From Aneurinibacillus sp. Ricciae_BoGa-3 (GTDB taxonomy: Bacteria > Bacillota > Bacilli > Aneurinibacillales > Aneurinibacillaceae), in the NCBI RefSeq assembly GCF_028421645.1, contig NZ_CP116887.1, positions 2,730,001-2,794,000 of the forward strand: 64,000 nucleotides of DNA. The letters run 5' to 3'. Both the position numbers and the translations under genes were made by a program. Position 1 is the stretch's first letter. The number at the start of each line of letters is the position of its first letter. Under the pieces are notes generated by a model. The model ran no database searches. It had not been told where the DNA came from and was given only the letters and a program-made list of their open reading frames with translations. This document shows, one piece after another, positions 46,657-57,306 of this stretch.

Positions 46657-48123
46657 ATGAAACGCATTTTAATCATTGATGATGAATTCGAAGTGCAAAA
46701 CTTCTTCTCTTTTCTGCTTCGTAACAAGGGATTTGATCTGTCTTTTGCTTCAAACAAAGATGAGATAGATGGATGTCTTGCGTGTAAACCTTATCAATTA
46801 GCCCTGGTTGATTTAAAATTACCCGATACAGACGGAATTACTATTCTTAAGGACATTAAACAGCGAATGCCAGCTTGTAAAGTGGTGATTATGACAGGAT
46901 ATAGTACAGTTAAATCCGCACTGGAAGCGATCCGCCTCGGTGCTGACGACTATATCGAGAAACCATTTGATGACATAACAGAATTAGAATTGTTGATAGA
47001 CAAATTATTAACATCTGAAACAAGCCTCGATCAGGATAAAGCGCTGGAACTCGCTGAGCAAATCGGATTTGTCATTGGAGAGAGCCAGAAGATGCACCAT
47101 TTGCTTTCTCTTGCGTACAAGGTCGCGCAAAAAAATGTTACCCTTCTGATCGAAGGAGAGACCGGAACAGGAAAAGAAGTGCTAGCCCGTTTCATTCACG
47201 AGGCAAGTTCCCGCTTAGTCCATCCTTTTATCGGTGTCAATTGCGGTGCATTAACCGAAACGTTATTAGAAAGTGAACTGTTCGGCCATGAAAAAGGAGC
47301 GTTTACAGGGGCGACACAGCTGCGAAAAGGTTTTTTTGAAATTGCCAGTAAGGGTACGCTGTTTCTTGATGAAATCGGAGATGCTTCGCCATCCATTCAG
47401 GTAAAATTGCTGCGTATCCTGGAGACAAGAGAATTCATGCGTGTAGGGAGCGAAAGGCATTTGCATACAGACACCCGCATCATTGCCGCTTCACATATTC
47501 ATTTAAATGAAGCCGTTAATCAAGGGAAGTTTCGTGAAGATTTGCTGTATCGGCTGGACGTGGTTAAGCTGCATATTCCACCGCTTCGCGAACGTAAAGA
47601 AGATATCCCTTTTCTTGCAAAATATTTACTAAAGCGCCATGCGGCACAACAGCTTTCTTTTTCATCTGATGCAGTGCATTTAATGGAACAATATGGCTGG
47701 CCAGGAAACGTGCGCGAACTGTCTAATGTCATTACACGCGCGATTACGTTTGCTGACGGGGAAACAACGATCATTACACCTGAGTATTTATCCATCAATC
47801 TAGAAATATCAAAACACTCTCCCTTTCCTCAGGCTAAACAGCAAGAATGGGTAGGAAACCAGGAAGCGAAAGATATCATTTCGCTTGAACAGCACCTTGA
47901 GAAATGGAAAGAGGGTATCCTATCGCAATGGAAAAGCAGCGGAACAATCGATTTGCCATCCATTATGGAACAGACAAAAAAACTGGAACAGGTAGTAGGA
48001 ACAGCATTTGTAAAAAAGGCACTTCGTGAAACAATTGGAAATCGCAAAGAAGCGTCGCGGCTCCTCAATATTAGTCCGCGTAATTTGCGTTATCTTTTGA
48101 ATGAAAAGGGAAAGGATTGTTAA
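46657..48123 (+). CDS. NtrC-like sigma-54-dependent response regulator
   Basis: 488 residues: receiver domain (Asp52 in LALVDLKLPD), AAA+ domain with Walker A GETGTGKE (~167), the sigma-54-contact loop GAFTGA (~214) and Walker B GTLFLDEIGD, and a C-terminal Fis-type HTH (LRETIGNRKEASRLLNISPRNLRYLL). It is probably phosphorylated by the kinase at 45290. The sigma-54 promoter of adhP is the clear nearby target, with dyads at 43969-44004. Confidence 0.95.
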   Translation: MKRILIIDDEFEVQNFFSFLLRNKGFDLSFASNKDEIDGCLACKPYQLALVDLKLPDTDGITILKDIKQRMPACKVVIMTGYSTVKSALEAIRLGADDYIEKPFDDITELELLIDKLLTSETSLDQDKALELAEQIGFVIGESQKMHHLLSLAYKVAQKNVTLLIEGETGTGKEVLARFIHEASSRLVHPFIGVNCGALTETLLESELFGHEKGAFTGATQLRKGFFEIASKGTLFLDEIGDASPSIQVKLLRILETREFMRVGSERHLHTDTRIIAASHIHLNEAVNQGKFREDLLYRLDVVKLHIPPLRERKEDIPFLAKYLLKRHAAQQLSFSSDAVHLMEQYGWPGNVRELSNVITRAITFADGETTIITPEYLSINLEISKHSPFPQAKQQEWVGNQEAKDIISLEQHLEKWKEGILSQWKSSGTIDLPSIMEQTKKLEQVVGTAFVKKALRETIGNRKEASRLLNISPRNLRYLLNEKGKDC

Positions 48124-48128
48124 ATGTT

Positions 48129-48157
48129 AAGGACAGCATCCGCGCTGTCCCTTTTAT
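48129..48157 (+). terminator. Terminator of the Fe-ADH operon
   Basis: GGACAGC / GCTGTCC hairpin followed by CTTTTAT. Confidence 0.75.
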
Positions 48158-48206
48158 AGTTAAATACTCTTATGGCTAGTAACAAAAATCTTATTAACAT
48201 CTTCAA

Positions 48207-50431
48207 TTAATATATCTTAAAGAGTCCCACGGGAAGTTCAATTCCTACCGTCGTCCCTTTATTTTCTTCGCTTTTAATTTTTATTTTTCCGAAATGATTT
48301 TCGATAATTTTATAACTCACCATTAAACCTAAACCCGTTCCTTTTTCTTTTGTTGTATAAAACGGCTCCCCTAATTTTGATATTCGGCTAGCTGGAATTC
48401 CACAGCCCTGGTCAACAAATTTAATTCGGACGTATCCATCCTTGTCCAATTCCACATGAACAGAAATATCGCCACCTGATGGCATAGCCTCCATAGCATT
48501 TTTTAAAACATTAATAAAAACTTGTTTTAACTGACTCTCTACACAGTTAATTTGAACGTTATCTAAATCGAACGCTGTTAGGATTTGAACATTGTTTTTG
48601 TGAGCTTCACTTTCAAGTAAGGTAACCACACTTGTAATAATTTGAATGAGATCCTTTACTTCATAGTTTGTATATTGGGGCTTGGAAAGGATTAAAAACT
48701 CACTCACTATAGAATTGATTCGTTCAAGTTCAGATAACATGATCTCATAATAGAATTTATTTTTGTGGGACTCTTCTTTTAATAACTGAACAAAACCTTT
48801 TAAAGAAGTTAAAGGATTTCTGATTTCATGAGCAATTCCCGCAGCTAATTCACTAACAATGGAAAGTTTATCTGTCTTGCGAAGAATTTCTTCTGTTTTT
48901 TTCCGCTCTGTAATATCTAAAAGCGTCCCCACAATGGCTGGCTTTCCTTTATATATGGTGACAGTTCCATGCACTTCACATTCAATAATACTCCCATCTT
49001 TCTTCAAACCTTTTATTTGATAATGAAGACTATTGTTGTCACCACTTATTCGTTTGTGGAAATTTTCGATCCATTGTTTCTTTTCTCCGTTTTGCAAGAG
49101 GTCTAAGGGACTTAACTTTAATAACTCATCTACCGTATATCCGAAAATTTCCGCATAACGAGGATTAACATATTGATAAGTATTTTCTTGATAAATATAA
49201 ACACCTACAAGAGCTCTTTCCACGAGATTTCTATATTTTGCTTCCGCTTCAATAAGAGCTTCCTCTATTTGCTTACGTCCAGTGATGTCCCTTCCAATTA
49301 CCACCATACCCTTACGTTCACCATTCGAATGAAAAATGGGAACCTTAATCGTATCAAAAAAAGAGAATTCCCATCAGATGTTTGAATAACTTCTTCCACC
49401 CGTACCATTTCACTGGCTGTCCACGCTTGTTCATCTGTTTGAAAGCAACTCAACAGGTCCTCTTTGCGTGGTGTATATTCCGCAAGCTCCACGTCCGTTT
49501 TACCCCTGTAGGGTACGTCGCCTAATTCAAATAAATCGAGAGCCGTGGAATTTACTTCAAGCCAACGTCCTTCCCCATCTTTAAAGAAAATACCATCTGG
49601 GAGGACATTAATTAAGGTACGAAGGCGTTTCTCACTTTCCTGAAGTTCTTCTTCCGTTTTCTTTCTTTGTGTAATGTCCCTTGCAATGATGACCACATTT
49701 TTAACATGTCCAAATTCATCCACTACCGGTTTTACATTCGCTTCAACAACAATCCAATCTCCATTAACATGTTTATATCGATGTTCCACCTGGAATTCTT
49801 GTTTATTTGTGATGATATCATCGAATCTATTTTGGATATCGATTACATCTTCTGGATGGATAAATTGAAAAGGCCTAACTCCTATATATTCTTCTGCTGA
49901 AAATCCTGTCATTGATTTATGTGAAGGTGAAGCATATTCAACAATTCCGTCATGATCTAAAACACAAATAACATCCGACATATTTTCTGTAATCAATCTA
50001 TATTTACTCTCACTATCTTTTAACTCTCTCTCGATATTTTTCTGCTTTGTGATATCCTTTGCAATAACAAATATGCCAACTATTTTACGATTAACTTGTA
50101 TAGGAACATTTTTTATAGATAAATTAATAATTGTCCCATTTTTATGTTTAATATTAAGATAGTAATTTTGTGATGAACCTTCTAGCGTTCTTTTAAAATG
50201 ATAACCAATTTTATTTAAATCTCTCTTTCCTGTTATCTCTTTTAGTAGCGTGCTATTTATTTCTTCAGGGGTATATCCTGTGATCTCCACTGTAGCCGGA
50301 TTAACACTCTCGAAAATTCCCTCCCTACTAATTGTGCAAATCGCGTCTGGATTGTAGCTAAGTAAAGATCGAAACCGTTCTTCAAGCTCCATATAATTTT
50401 GCTTATTTAATACACTATTTTTATAAGGCAT
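48207..50431 (-). CDS. PAS-domain sensor kinase, sporulation-kinase type, apparent frameshift
   Basis: About 740 residues in two frames. Three PAS domains in the first part (MELEERFRSLLSYNPDAICT; ITENMSDVICVLDHDG; LRTLINVLPDGIFF), a fourth (YRNLVERALVGVYIYQENTY) and HisKA with AGIAHEIRNPLTSLKGF plus an ATPase domain in the second. The frame breaks in an A7/T7 run (49356-49362); one extra base gives GNSLFFDTIKVPIFHSNGER joined to KGMVVIGRDITGRK. The HEIRNPLTSLKG box is that of KinA/KinE-type sporulation kinases. No response-regulator gene adjoins, as usual for such kinases. Confidence 0.85.
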
Positions 50432-50639
50432 GTTAAACTCCCTTTTTACTATGTGGTCGTTAATGCTATTATAATGTATCTATATAGCTATAACATAGAC
50501 GAACACAAATAATAAAAATAGAATAGGAAACCCCCTCAACAATTTAACGGTAGCCGAGGCAGATACAAGCACCCCTGCACCTACCTGAATGCAGGCGGCA
50601 ACACACTCGGGATTTCCAAGCCTATGCCAGGCTACAATC

Positions 50640-52205
50640 TTAAAATTGTGCAGTTATTTTCCAAACGAGCGCCACCATAAACGATAAAAAGGGGATGAGT
50701 AAGCTATACCCCATGATTTTTCTAAGGAGTTTGGCTTCCGATCCCGCAGGCAGACCCGATGCTTTCACAGCTGCTTCCACGGCTTGAGGAGAAACCATCT
50801 TTCCCCCGACTGCAGCAACAGCAAAACTGGCGGCAATCCCGGAAGTTGGCAGATGCGTAATTTGTGCTGCATACGATTGTAATCCTCCGAAAAGGGCAAT
50901 GGATGCTGAATTACTGCCTGTTAAGAAGGTTCCCAGCCACCCCATCAGAGGAGCCACAAGCAGATATCCTGAAGAAAGCTGTTGAAAAGGTGAAGCAAGC
51001 GTTCCTGATATTCCGCTGTATACGAGCAAAAAGCCTACGGACGTAATCAAGGCAAGATTAAGCGCTACTATTTTCATGGAATACAAAGAGCTAACGAACA
51101 GACGAAACCAGGTCCTTATAGCCATGCGTGAAGTGACAGCTGTGATGAAGGCCGCTAACACGATCGCTGTGCCGGAAGAGGCCACGATTTGCCCTTTCCA
51201 TACAACCGATAACGCACCATCTCCAAATGGCGCATGCGAGATCACCTGTTTATCTAATAAAGCAATTGGCCAATTTCTGTCCAAACTCTTCAGGATAGAT
51301 TGAATACCTGGAACATTCCATACTGCGACACAGGCCGTCAGTAACAGAAAGGGCCACCAGCTTTTCATAAATGCCTTGATGGTGATGGTCTGGACAAATA
51401 CCCCTTTCCTCTTCGCCAGATATAAGATGACAGCGATGTAAGCCACCGAGCCAATAATGGCCCCTAAAGAAGGAGAGATATAAAAGACACTCAGTAACGT
51501 GACGCCCGCATAACTCGCACCGCCTAACAAGATGGGTGACACTAGCTTTACGGAGGACTTCCAGCCACATGTGGCGATACAGGTGATAAACGGTGCGATC
51601 ATCGCCGGAATGATGTCAAATAGCACATTCTGGAGCACAACATCCGCGAGCGGCTGGCCGGTAACCTGTGATAGCAATAGAATAGGCACCCCCACTCCAC
51701 CAAATACCGCTGGCACCGCGCTGGATGTTAATGTTGCAATCGCGCTTTTCACGGAAGGAACGCCTAACTGAGTCAGCAAAGCGGTGACGATTACAATAGG
51801 GGCTAAAAAACCGGCCGTACTGTCAATAAATGCAGTTAAACCAAAACCAACAAGCAGGACTTTCCATTCAATCCCCTCTTCCTCTGTTGTAAGAGTAGAC
51901 TGAATCGATTGGATATAGCCGCATTGCTCTGCCACTTTAAAAAGAAAGATAGAGCTCCAGATCATATAAAAAAGAGGAAAAAGAGCAAAAAGAAAGCCGT
52001 ATAAAATCCCTCCTGCGATCATGCTGGGTGGCATTTTCCATACACCAGCAGCCAAAATTGCTGTCAGGAGCAAGGTCAGCACATAGGCTTTAGGAGGTTT
52101 CAGCCAACCGGATAAAAGAAAGATACAAAGTACGGCAAGAGGCAAAATAGCTAGTAATAGAGAAAGAATAACGGGCTGGAAAGGTGTATACGTTTGTTCG
52201 AACAA
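50640..52205 (-). CDS. lctP: L-lactate permease (LctP family)
   Basis: About 521 residues and 12 or more membrane helices; the LctP family hallmarks are present (YTPFQPVILSLLLAILPLAV at the start, GFGLTAFIDSTAGFLAPIVI, FLTGSNSASIALFG, VGGKMVSPQAV). It imports lactate or glycolate with protons. The start is best at TTG 52205 after AAAGGAGTGAACCAG; ATG codons further up lack a site. It follows the ubiD gene but a terminator intervenes. Confidence 0.9.
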   Translation of the reverse strand: MFEQTYTPFQPVILSLLLAILPLAVLCIFLLSGWLKPPKAYVLTLLLTAILAAGVWKMPPSMIAGGILYGFLFALFPLFYMIWSSIFLFKVAEQCGYIQSIQSTLTTEEEGIEWKVLLVGFGLTAFIDSTAGFLAPIVIVTALLTQLGVPSVKSAIATLTSSAVPAVFGGVGVPILLLSQVTGQPLADVVLQNVLFDIIPAMIAPFITCIATCGWKSSVKLVSPILLGGASYAGVTLLSVFYISPSLGAIIGSVAYIAVILYLAKRKGVFVQTITIKAFMKSWWPFLLLTACVAVWNVPGIQSILKSLDRNWPIALLDKQVISHAPFGDGALSVVWKGQIVASSGTAIVLAAFITAVTSRMAIRTWFRLFVSSLYSMKIVALNLALITSVGFLLVYSGISGTLASPFQQLSSGYLLVAPLMGWLGTFLTGSNSASIALFGGLQSYAAQITHLPTSGIAASFAVAAVGGKMVSPQAVEAAVKASGLPAGSEAKLLRKIMGYSLLIPFLSFMVALVWKITAQF

Positions 52206-52261
52206 CTGGTTCACTCCTTTCATCCAGCATTCGTTAACAAAAACAAGCAAAATGCATCACA

Positions 52262-52300
52262 AAAGAGGCTTCCTGGTGGTTTAGACCAGGAGACCTCTTT
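52262..52300 (-). terminator. Terminator between ubiD and lctP
   Basis: AAAGAGGTCTCCTGGTCTAA / CCACCAGGAAGCCTCTTTT-type long stem in minus orientation, ending the catabolic operon segment. Confidence 0.75.
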
Positions 52301-52310
52301 ATTCGCACCC

Positions 52311-53699
52311 TTATTTCTTTTCAATATGAACAGATTTAAGCGCATTATTTTGGCCAAGATATTCTTCAATTTTAAGATCATCATAGCCTGGAATTTGGAT
52401 GCGCAGATACCTCATGGGTTCGCTGTTTAGCGGGACGGTGCAGTCGAAGCCCATCTTTGCCCCTACGCCTTCAGCTGTGGAAGGGTCGAGCTTGGAACCC
52501 TGTGCTCCCTGAACAACCACTAAGTCTTTATCCGCCTGGAAACGGGTGGCAATCGCCCACTCTACTTCTTCCATATTAAAGATATCCACTTCCTCATCGA
52601 CTACAACGACATGCTTAATATCAAAACTATTGGCGAGAGCAGCGAAAATGGCATTCTTCGCTTCCCCCTCATTTCTTTTCTTGATCGACACGACTGCATG
52701 ATAACGGCACGTACCGCCCGGGCCCATATGAACCGCTTTAACGGTGGGAACCGTCTGGCGCACGCTTTGGAACAAGCTAGCCTCACGAGGAAGCCCACCA
52801 AGCAGCAAATGTTCGTATCCAGCAGGAACAATCGTATAGAACATAGGGTCGTTGCGGTGTGTAACAGCTGTAATTTGCACAACTTCTTTGTCACTGCGCG
52901 GGCCATAATATTTCGGGAATTCGCCAAAGGGACCTTCCGGCTCGCGAACGTGCGGCAGAATTTTGCCCTCTAATACGATTTCAGCATACGCTGGCACATC
53001 AATATCTACTGTCTCACAACGAACGAGCTCGAGCGGCTCGCCGCGAAGGGCGCTTGCGATTTCTAATTCATCCACGCCAAACGGGGTACTCGCTTGCGAG
53101 GCCAGCAGTGTCACCGGATCAACTCCGATGACTATCGCACATTCCAACGCTCTGCCCGCTTCTTCCGCCTGTTTATACAAATGAAACGTATGTCGGGGTA
53201 GAAGCAGAGCGCCAAGCTTATCTTTTCCGGATATTTGCAAGCGGTGAATCGATACATTTTGCTTCCTGGTTACAGGATCACGGACGATAAACAACCCAGC
53301 TGTAATATAATTTCCGGAATCCTTTTCATGGTGAACAGGGATGGGAAATAATTTCATCAAATCAATGTTTTTGGTAATCACGTTTTCCTTGACTGGCGCT
53401 TCTACGTCAGGCACAACATTACAAGGAGCCGGGGATGCCACGGCTTCGGTAAACTTTGGGATAATACCGTACGTATCGGTTTCCAACGCCTCTGCAAAAT
53501 CTTCCCGGGTGGAGCAGATGCCGGAGACTACAGGTATTCCATAGTTTTCTACCTCTGTAAAATAGACGGCCTTTTTTCCATCCAGCTTTTTGGCAATGGC
53601 CGCTATTTCATAATCTAACCGAACCGGCTTACCTATCACGGCCAATCTTCCAGAGGATTGAAGGTGCTCCATCCACGTACGAAATGTTTTTGCTTTCAT
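52311..53699 (-). CDS. ubiD: UbiD-family (prenylated-FMN) decarboxylase
   Basis: About 462 residues. UbiD hallmark block REPEGPFGEFPKYYGP (the catalytic Glu-Arg region), HHEKDSGNYITAGLFI and the C-terminal DPSTAEGVGAKMGFDCT with the final domain-swapped helix. These enzymes (de)carboxylate aromatic or unsaturated acids with prenylated FMN made by UbiX. No ubiX is visible. The start at 53699 follows GAGGGGGACAACGCAC. It directly follows the R2-like gene. Confidence 0.9.
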   Translation of the reverse strand: MKAKTFRTWMEHLQSSGRLAVIGKPVRLDYEIAAIAKKLDGKKAVYFTEVENYGIPVVSGICSTREDFAEALETDTYGIIPKFTEAVASPAPCNVVPDVEAPVKENVITKNIDLMKLFPIPVHHEKDSGNYITAGLFIVRDPVTRKQNVSIHRLQISGKDKLGALLLPRHTFHLYKQAEEAGRALECAIVIGVDPVTLLASQASTPFGVDELEIASALRGEPLELVRCETVDIDVPAYAEIVLEGKILPHVREPEGPFGEFPKYYGPRSDKEVVQITAVTHRNDPMFYTIVPAGYEHLLLGGLPREASLFQSVRQTVPTVKAVHMGPGGTCRYHAVVSIKKRNEGEAKNAIFAALANSFDIKHVVVVDEEVDIFNMEEVEWAIATRFQADKDLVVVQGAQGSKLDPSTAEGVGAKMGFDCTVPLNSEPMRYLRIQIPGYDDLKIEEYLGQNNALKSVHIEKK

Positions 53700-53713
53700 G
53701 TGCGTTGTCCCCC

Positions 53714-54568
53714 TCAAACTTTCACTCTCTCTCCAAAAATATCTTTTAATCTGCGATCAAATAACTTTTGTACGCGTTCACGGCCTCTTACTTCAGATGG
53801 AGTTGGATATTCTTTTCCATCTACAATAACAGGCTGATCATAGCGAATCATAATGTAAGGCAAATACTCTTCGTATACAGCTCGAATCCGTGCCGCGTGC
53901 TCTGGATTGCGTGCATAGAGCTTGAGCATGCGGAGGCCGAAACCAACATGTCTGCCTTCATCTTCTTTAATTCTCGCAAATCCCTCTGCCAATCCCGGCA
54001 ATAAGCCTTTACTTCCATAAACCGCTTCATACACATCATAGCCAGACATGGCTTGAACTCCTTCAATGATTCCCTGGTAATGGGCTAAGCCCTCTACTAA
54101 AGCAGCTTCACGACCCTCTGCATCTAGGTGCAGCGCATCAAGCATATGCTCCACTCGCTCATCGAGTTTTTGCTGCACAATATTTTTTACACCCAGGATT
54201 CGGTCTATTTGAAAGACTTCTTTAAAGTAGCGCATAAAAAACTCAGTGTGCTTAAATTCTTCTAGCAATTGGGTGCTTAAGAAGGCCTGTTGCTCCGTAG
54301 AGGAACCAAGCATAATCCAGGGACAAAACTTAAGAGCGACATTTTCCTCTGCATCAAGAAATCCTGTACAAAAGTGAATGAGATAGCCTTTCAGATCTTC
54401 ATCAAGATTTTCAAAATCCTTCTTATCCTGCGTGAGGTCAATCTCAGCAGGGTCCCATGTACCAAAACGGACGGCCTTCCGGTACAGGTCCCAGGCTACT
54501 TCATCCGTTGTTTTGTCTAATCCCGTGATCAGCCCCTGGTTATCAGGTTGGTTGACATGTTCCTTCAT
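53714..54568 (-). CDS. R2-like diiron/Mn-Fe carboxylate protein (R2lox-type)
   Basis: 284 residues, all helical. Ligand motifs in the ferritin-like order: FLDAEENVALK (Glu), LEEFKHTEFFMR (Glu-x-x-His), IIEGVQAMSGYD (Glu) and IKEDEGRHVGFG (Glu-x-x-His). Spacing and the WDPAEIDLTQDKKDF start match the R2-like ligand-binding oxidases/ribonucleotide-reductase beta-like group. No nrdA is nearby, so oxygenation of an operon substrate is more likely than nucleotide reduction. It begins immediately after the Fe-ADH stop (GGGGTGATATAA ATG). Confidence 0.8.
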   Translation of the reverse strand: MKEHVNQPDNQGLITGLDKTTDEVAWDLYRKAVRFGTWDPAEIDLTQDKKDFENLDEDLKGYLIHFCTGFLDAEENVALKFCPWIMLGSSTEQQAFLSTQLLEEFKHTEFFMRYFKEVFQIDRILGVKNIVQQKLDERVEHMLDALHLDAEGREAALVEGLAHYQGIIEGVQAMSGYDVYEAVYGSKGLLPGLAEGFARIKEDEGRHVGFGLRMLKLYARNPEHAARIRAVYEEYLPYIMIRYDQPVIVDGKEYPTPSEVRGRERVQKLFDRRLKDIFGERVKV

Positions 54569-55774
54569 TTATATCACCCCAATAGTAGTGGAATCCCAAA
54601 ACGCTTGTTGCAATAGAGTTTCAACTTCCTTTTCGGACGGCTGGCGCGGATTAAATTTCATCATTCCGCTTTTGAATGAATCTTTGGCAATCGAGGGAAG
54701 CTGCTCACCAAGCACACCGACTTCTTGAAGTGTGGTGGGAAGCCCGATCTCCTTCACCAGTTCGGCGACGGCAACCGAAGCTTGCTCAGCTAACTCTTCC
54801 ATTGAATTGGCTTGGATCCCCATGAGATTCGCAATAATGGCTGCCTTTTGCGGGTTGGTTACGGTGTTAAATTTCACGACGTGCGGCAACAACAAGCCGA
54901 TCGCCACCCCATGCGGTACATGGCAATGTCCAGACAGCGCACTTCCTATTGCATGCGTAAGCCCCAAGTATCCATTATTAAAAGCCATACCAGCAAGCAA
55001 GCTTCCATGTGACAGGCCTATTCTCGCTTCTACATCACCACCATCCGTCACAGCCCGATAGAGATGGCGGTTTACGGTAATGATCGCTTCCTTGGCAAGC
55101 GAATCCGATGCAGGTGAAGAACCTAACGAAAAGAAGGTCTCAATCCCATGCGCTAAGGCATCAATTCCTGAAGCCGCCGTCATTTTGGCTGGTAAACTCA
55201 ACGTTAATTGCGGATCTACCAGAGCCAGAGTAGGAGCCATATGCGGACTGGTGACGGTTACTTTTACGTTATGGTGCCAATCCGAATAAACCCCGAAGAT
55301 GGTGACTTCGCTTCCCGTCCCGGAAGTAGTAGGAATCGTGATTAATGGGATCGTGGGCGTGAAGGGAATGCGATTCACACCTGCGTAATCCCCGATACTG
55401 CCTCCATTTTTGGCTACCACCCGAATTCCCTTTGCCGTATCCATCGCACTGCCGCCGCCCACCGCCACAATACAATCGAATGCTCCCTTTAAAAACACGT
55501 GTGCGCCCTGGTTAATGGTGTCTAAACTGGGATCCGGTTCCACATCCGTGTACACTTGTACCTCCACCGATGAGGATTGTAAGGATTCTAGTATGCTGGA
55601 GAGGAGCCCTGCAGATTGCACCCCTTTATCAGTCACCAGAAACACATGGCTGATCCCCTGTTTCGCTAACCGTTCACCGAGCTGCGCGGCTTTTCCATAA
55701 CCGAAATCGATTCGTGTCGGCAGGTGAAAGGAATATTCGAGATTAGCAACTTGTTCGCTGTGATGATGATTCAT
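54569..55774 (-). CDS. Iron-containing alcohol dehydrogenase/maleylacetate-reductase-like
   Basis: 401 residues; GGGSAMDTAKG, PTTSGTGSEVT, DALAHGIETFFS, LGLTHAIGSALS and CHVPHGVAIGLLLPHV. An N-terminal His-rich extension precedes the domain. The family reduces aldehydes, ketones or maleylacetate. It lies between the ALDH gene and the R2-like gene and is part of the same operon, suggesting it handles an alcohol-aldehyde step. Confidence 0.88.
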   Translation of the reverse strand: MNHHHSEQVANLEYSFHLPTRIDFGYGKAAQLGERLAKQGISHVFLVTDKGVQSAGLLSSILESLQSSSVEVQVYTDVEPDPSLDTINQGAHVFLKGAFDCIVAVGGGSAMDTAKGIRVVAKNGGSIGDYAGVNRIPFTPTIPLITIPTTSGTGSEVTIFGVYSDWHHNVKVTVTSPHMAPTLALVDPQLTLSLPAKMTAASGIDALAHGIETFFSLGSSPASDSLAKEAIITVNRHLYRAVTDGGDVEARIGLSHGSLLAGMAFNNGYLGLTHAIGSALSGHCHVPHGVAIGLLLPHVVKFNTVTNPQKAAIIANLMGIQANSMEELAEQASVAVAELVKEIGLPTTLQEVGVLGEQLPSIAKDSFKSGMMKFNPRQPSEKEVETLLQQAFWDSTTIGVI

Positions 55775-55813
55775 TAGATGAATCCCCCTTTCCCGTATGA
55801 TGTTCCGTGTTTC

Positions 55814-57280
55814 TTAGTCAATTTCAAAGTGGATGTGTTTCGTTTCGCAGTATTCCATTAAGCCGTCGATACCTCTGGTGCGTCCTAAACCACTTTGCTT
55901 GTAACCGCCAAATTCGGCTTCCGGGAAATTTTTATTATACGTATTAATCCAAACCGTGCCGGCTTTAATGCCCTTAGACATCTTCATCGCCCGATTTAAG
56001 TCGGTTGTCCAGACACCTGCGGATAACCCAAAGTCCGTAGCATTAGCCAAAGCCAGCGCCTCCGCATCAGTTGAAAAGGACTGTACGGCAAGCACTGGTC
56101 CAAAGATTTCTTCTTGTACCACACGGCTGTTTGTTAGCAGCTCATCAATAATAGTGGGAGCATAGAAGTACCCTTTATCATAATCCTCGCCTGTTAAACG
56201 GTAGCCACCGGTAATGACCTTCCCTTCACGGCGTCCGATTTGACAATATTCTTCAATCAAGTCTAACTGGCTTTGGGAAATGACCGGCCCCATATCGGAA
56301 GATTCCAGCAGGCCATTGCCAACGATAAGATTTTCAGCATAATCCTTCAACTTCACGATCACTTCATCCTTAATAGATTCATGTACGAGCAGCCTAGATC
56401 CAGCCATGCAAATCTGACCTGCAGAGATGAAAATGGAACGGCCGATCAGAGGAATGGCTTTTTCTAAATTGGCATCGGCAAACACCACATTTGGCGATTT
56501 TCCGCCAAGTTCTAACGCTAATTTCTTAATATTGCTGGTGGCCATTTCCATAATCGTTTTTCCTGTAGACGTGTCTCCCGTAAAGCTGATCATCTCAATT
56601 TTCTTGCTGGTCCCCATCGCCGCGCCGATGGAGCGCCCGGGTCCCGTAACGATGCTGACGATACCCTTAGTGAACTGCGGCACTTCAGCAATCAATTTGA
56701 AAATTTCAACCGAGATCGCAGGGGTAAGGCTTGCCGGCTTCACAATAACGCCATTACCGGCTGCTAAGGCTGGCGCTAGTTCCCGGATCATTAACAGGGC
56801 TGGCCAGTTCCAGGGCGAGATGATGCCGACAACGCCTAATGGTTCCTTCGCAATCACACCATAGTTGTTTGGTTCTAATTGAATCGAGCGTCCGAACACC
56901 GTTCTTGCTGCTCCCGCAAAATATTTTAGTGTATCGACACATCCAGCCAATTCCAGGCGAGACTCACGGATCGTTTTACCTTGTTCCATGGTAAGTACGC
57001 GAGCCAGGTGTTGCATATTCTCTTCCATTTTTTGAGCCAACCCGAGCAGCGCTTCATAACGCCGTTTCGGATTGTAACCCCAGTCACTTGTTTGAAAGGT
57101 GTCATACACGGAGTCAATGGCCATTTCAATATCTTCAACCGTTGATTTCTGAGAATAGCCAATAAACTCGCCTGTTGCGGGATTTATTGATTCCAAATAT
57201 TCTTTTGAACTGGATTCGGTCCATTCTCCTCCAACGTAGTTATAGTAGTATAGCGGTTTTTGGTCTGTTAATGTTGGCAT
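55814..57280 (-). CDS. NAD(P)-dependent aldehyde dehydrogenase
   Basis: 488 residues of the class 1/2 family: SINPATGEFIGY start, ISPWNWPALLM, GDTSTGKTIMEMA, LELGGKSPNVVFAD (catalytic Glu), FISAGQICMAGSRLLVHES (catalytic Cys) and EEIFGPVLAVQSF. It oxidises an aldehyde to the acid. Between the MFS and Fe-ADH genes with short gaps (26 and 39 bp). Confidence 0.93.
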   Translation of the reverse strand: MPTLTDQKPLYYYNYVGGEWTESSSKEYLESINPATGEFIGYSQKSTVEDIEMAIDSVYDTFQTSDWGYNPKRRYEALLGLAQKMEENMQHLARVLTMEQGKTIRESRLELAGCVDTLKYFAGAARTVFGRSIQLEPNNYGVIAKEPLGVVGIISPWNWPALLMIRELAPALAAGNGVIVKPASLTPAISVEIFKLIAEVPQFTKGIVSIVTGPGRSIGAAMGTSKKIEMISFTGDTSTGKTIMEMATSNIKKLALELGGKSPNVVFADANLEKAIPLIGRSIFISAGQICMAGSRLLVHESIKDEVIVKLKDYAENLIVGNGLLESSDMGPVISQSQLDLIEEYCQIGRREGKVITGGYRLTGEDYDKGYFYAPTIIDELLTNSRVVQEEIFGPVLAVQSFSTDAEALALANATDFGLSAGVWTTDLNRAMKMSKGIKAGTVWINTYNKNFPEAEFGGYKQSGLGRTRGIDGLMEYCETKHIHFEID

Positions 57281-57306
57281 TGATATCCTCCTTAAGTTTC
57301 CCTTTG

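Noticed and set aside
50480..50639. Stretch reading YLNAGGNTLGISKPMPGYNL
   Set aside because: Has protein-like appearance but no start, length or recognised family; left unassigned.
50600..50640. TGGCATAGGCTTGG on the minus strand upstream of the PAS kinase as a sigma-54 promoter
   Set aside because: Spacing is one base short and the -12 lacks GC.
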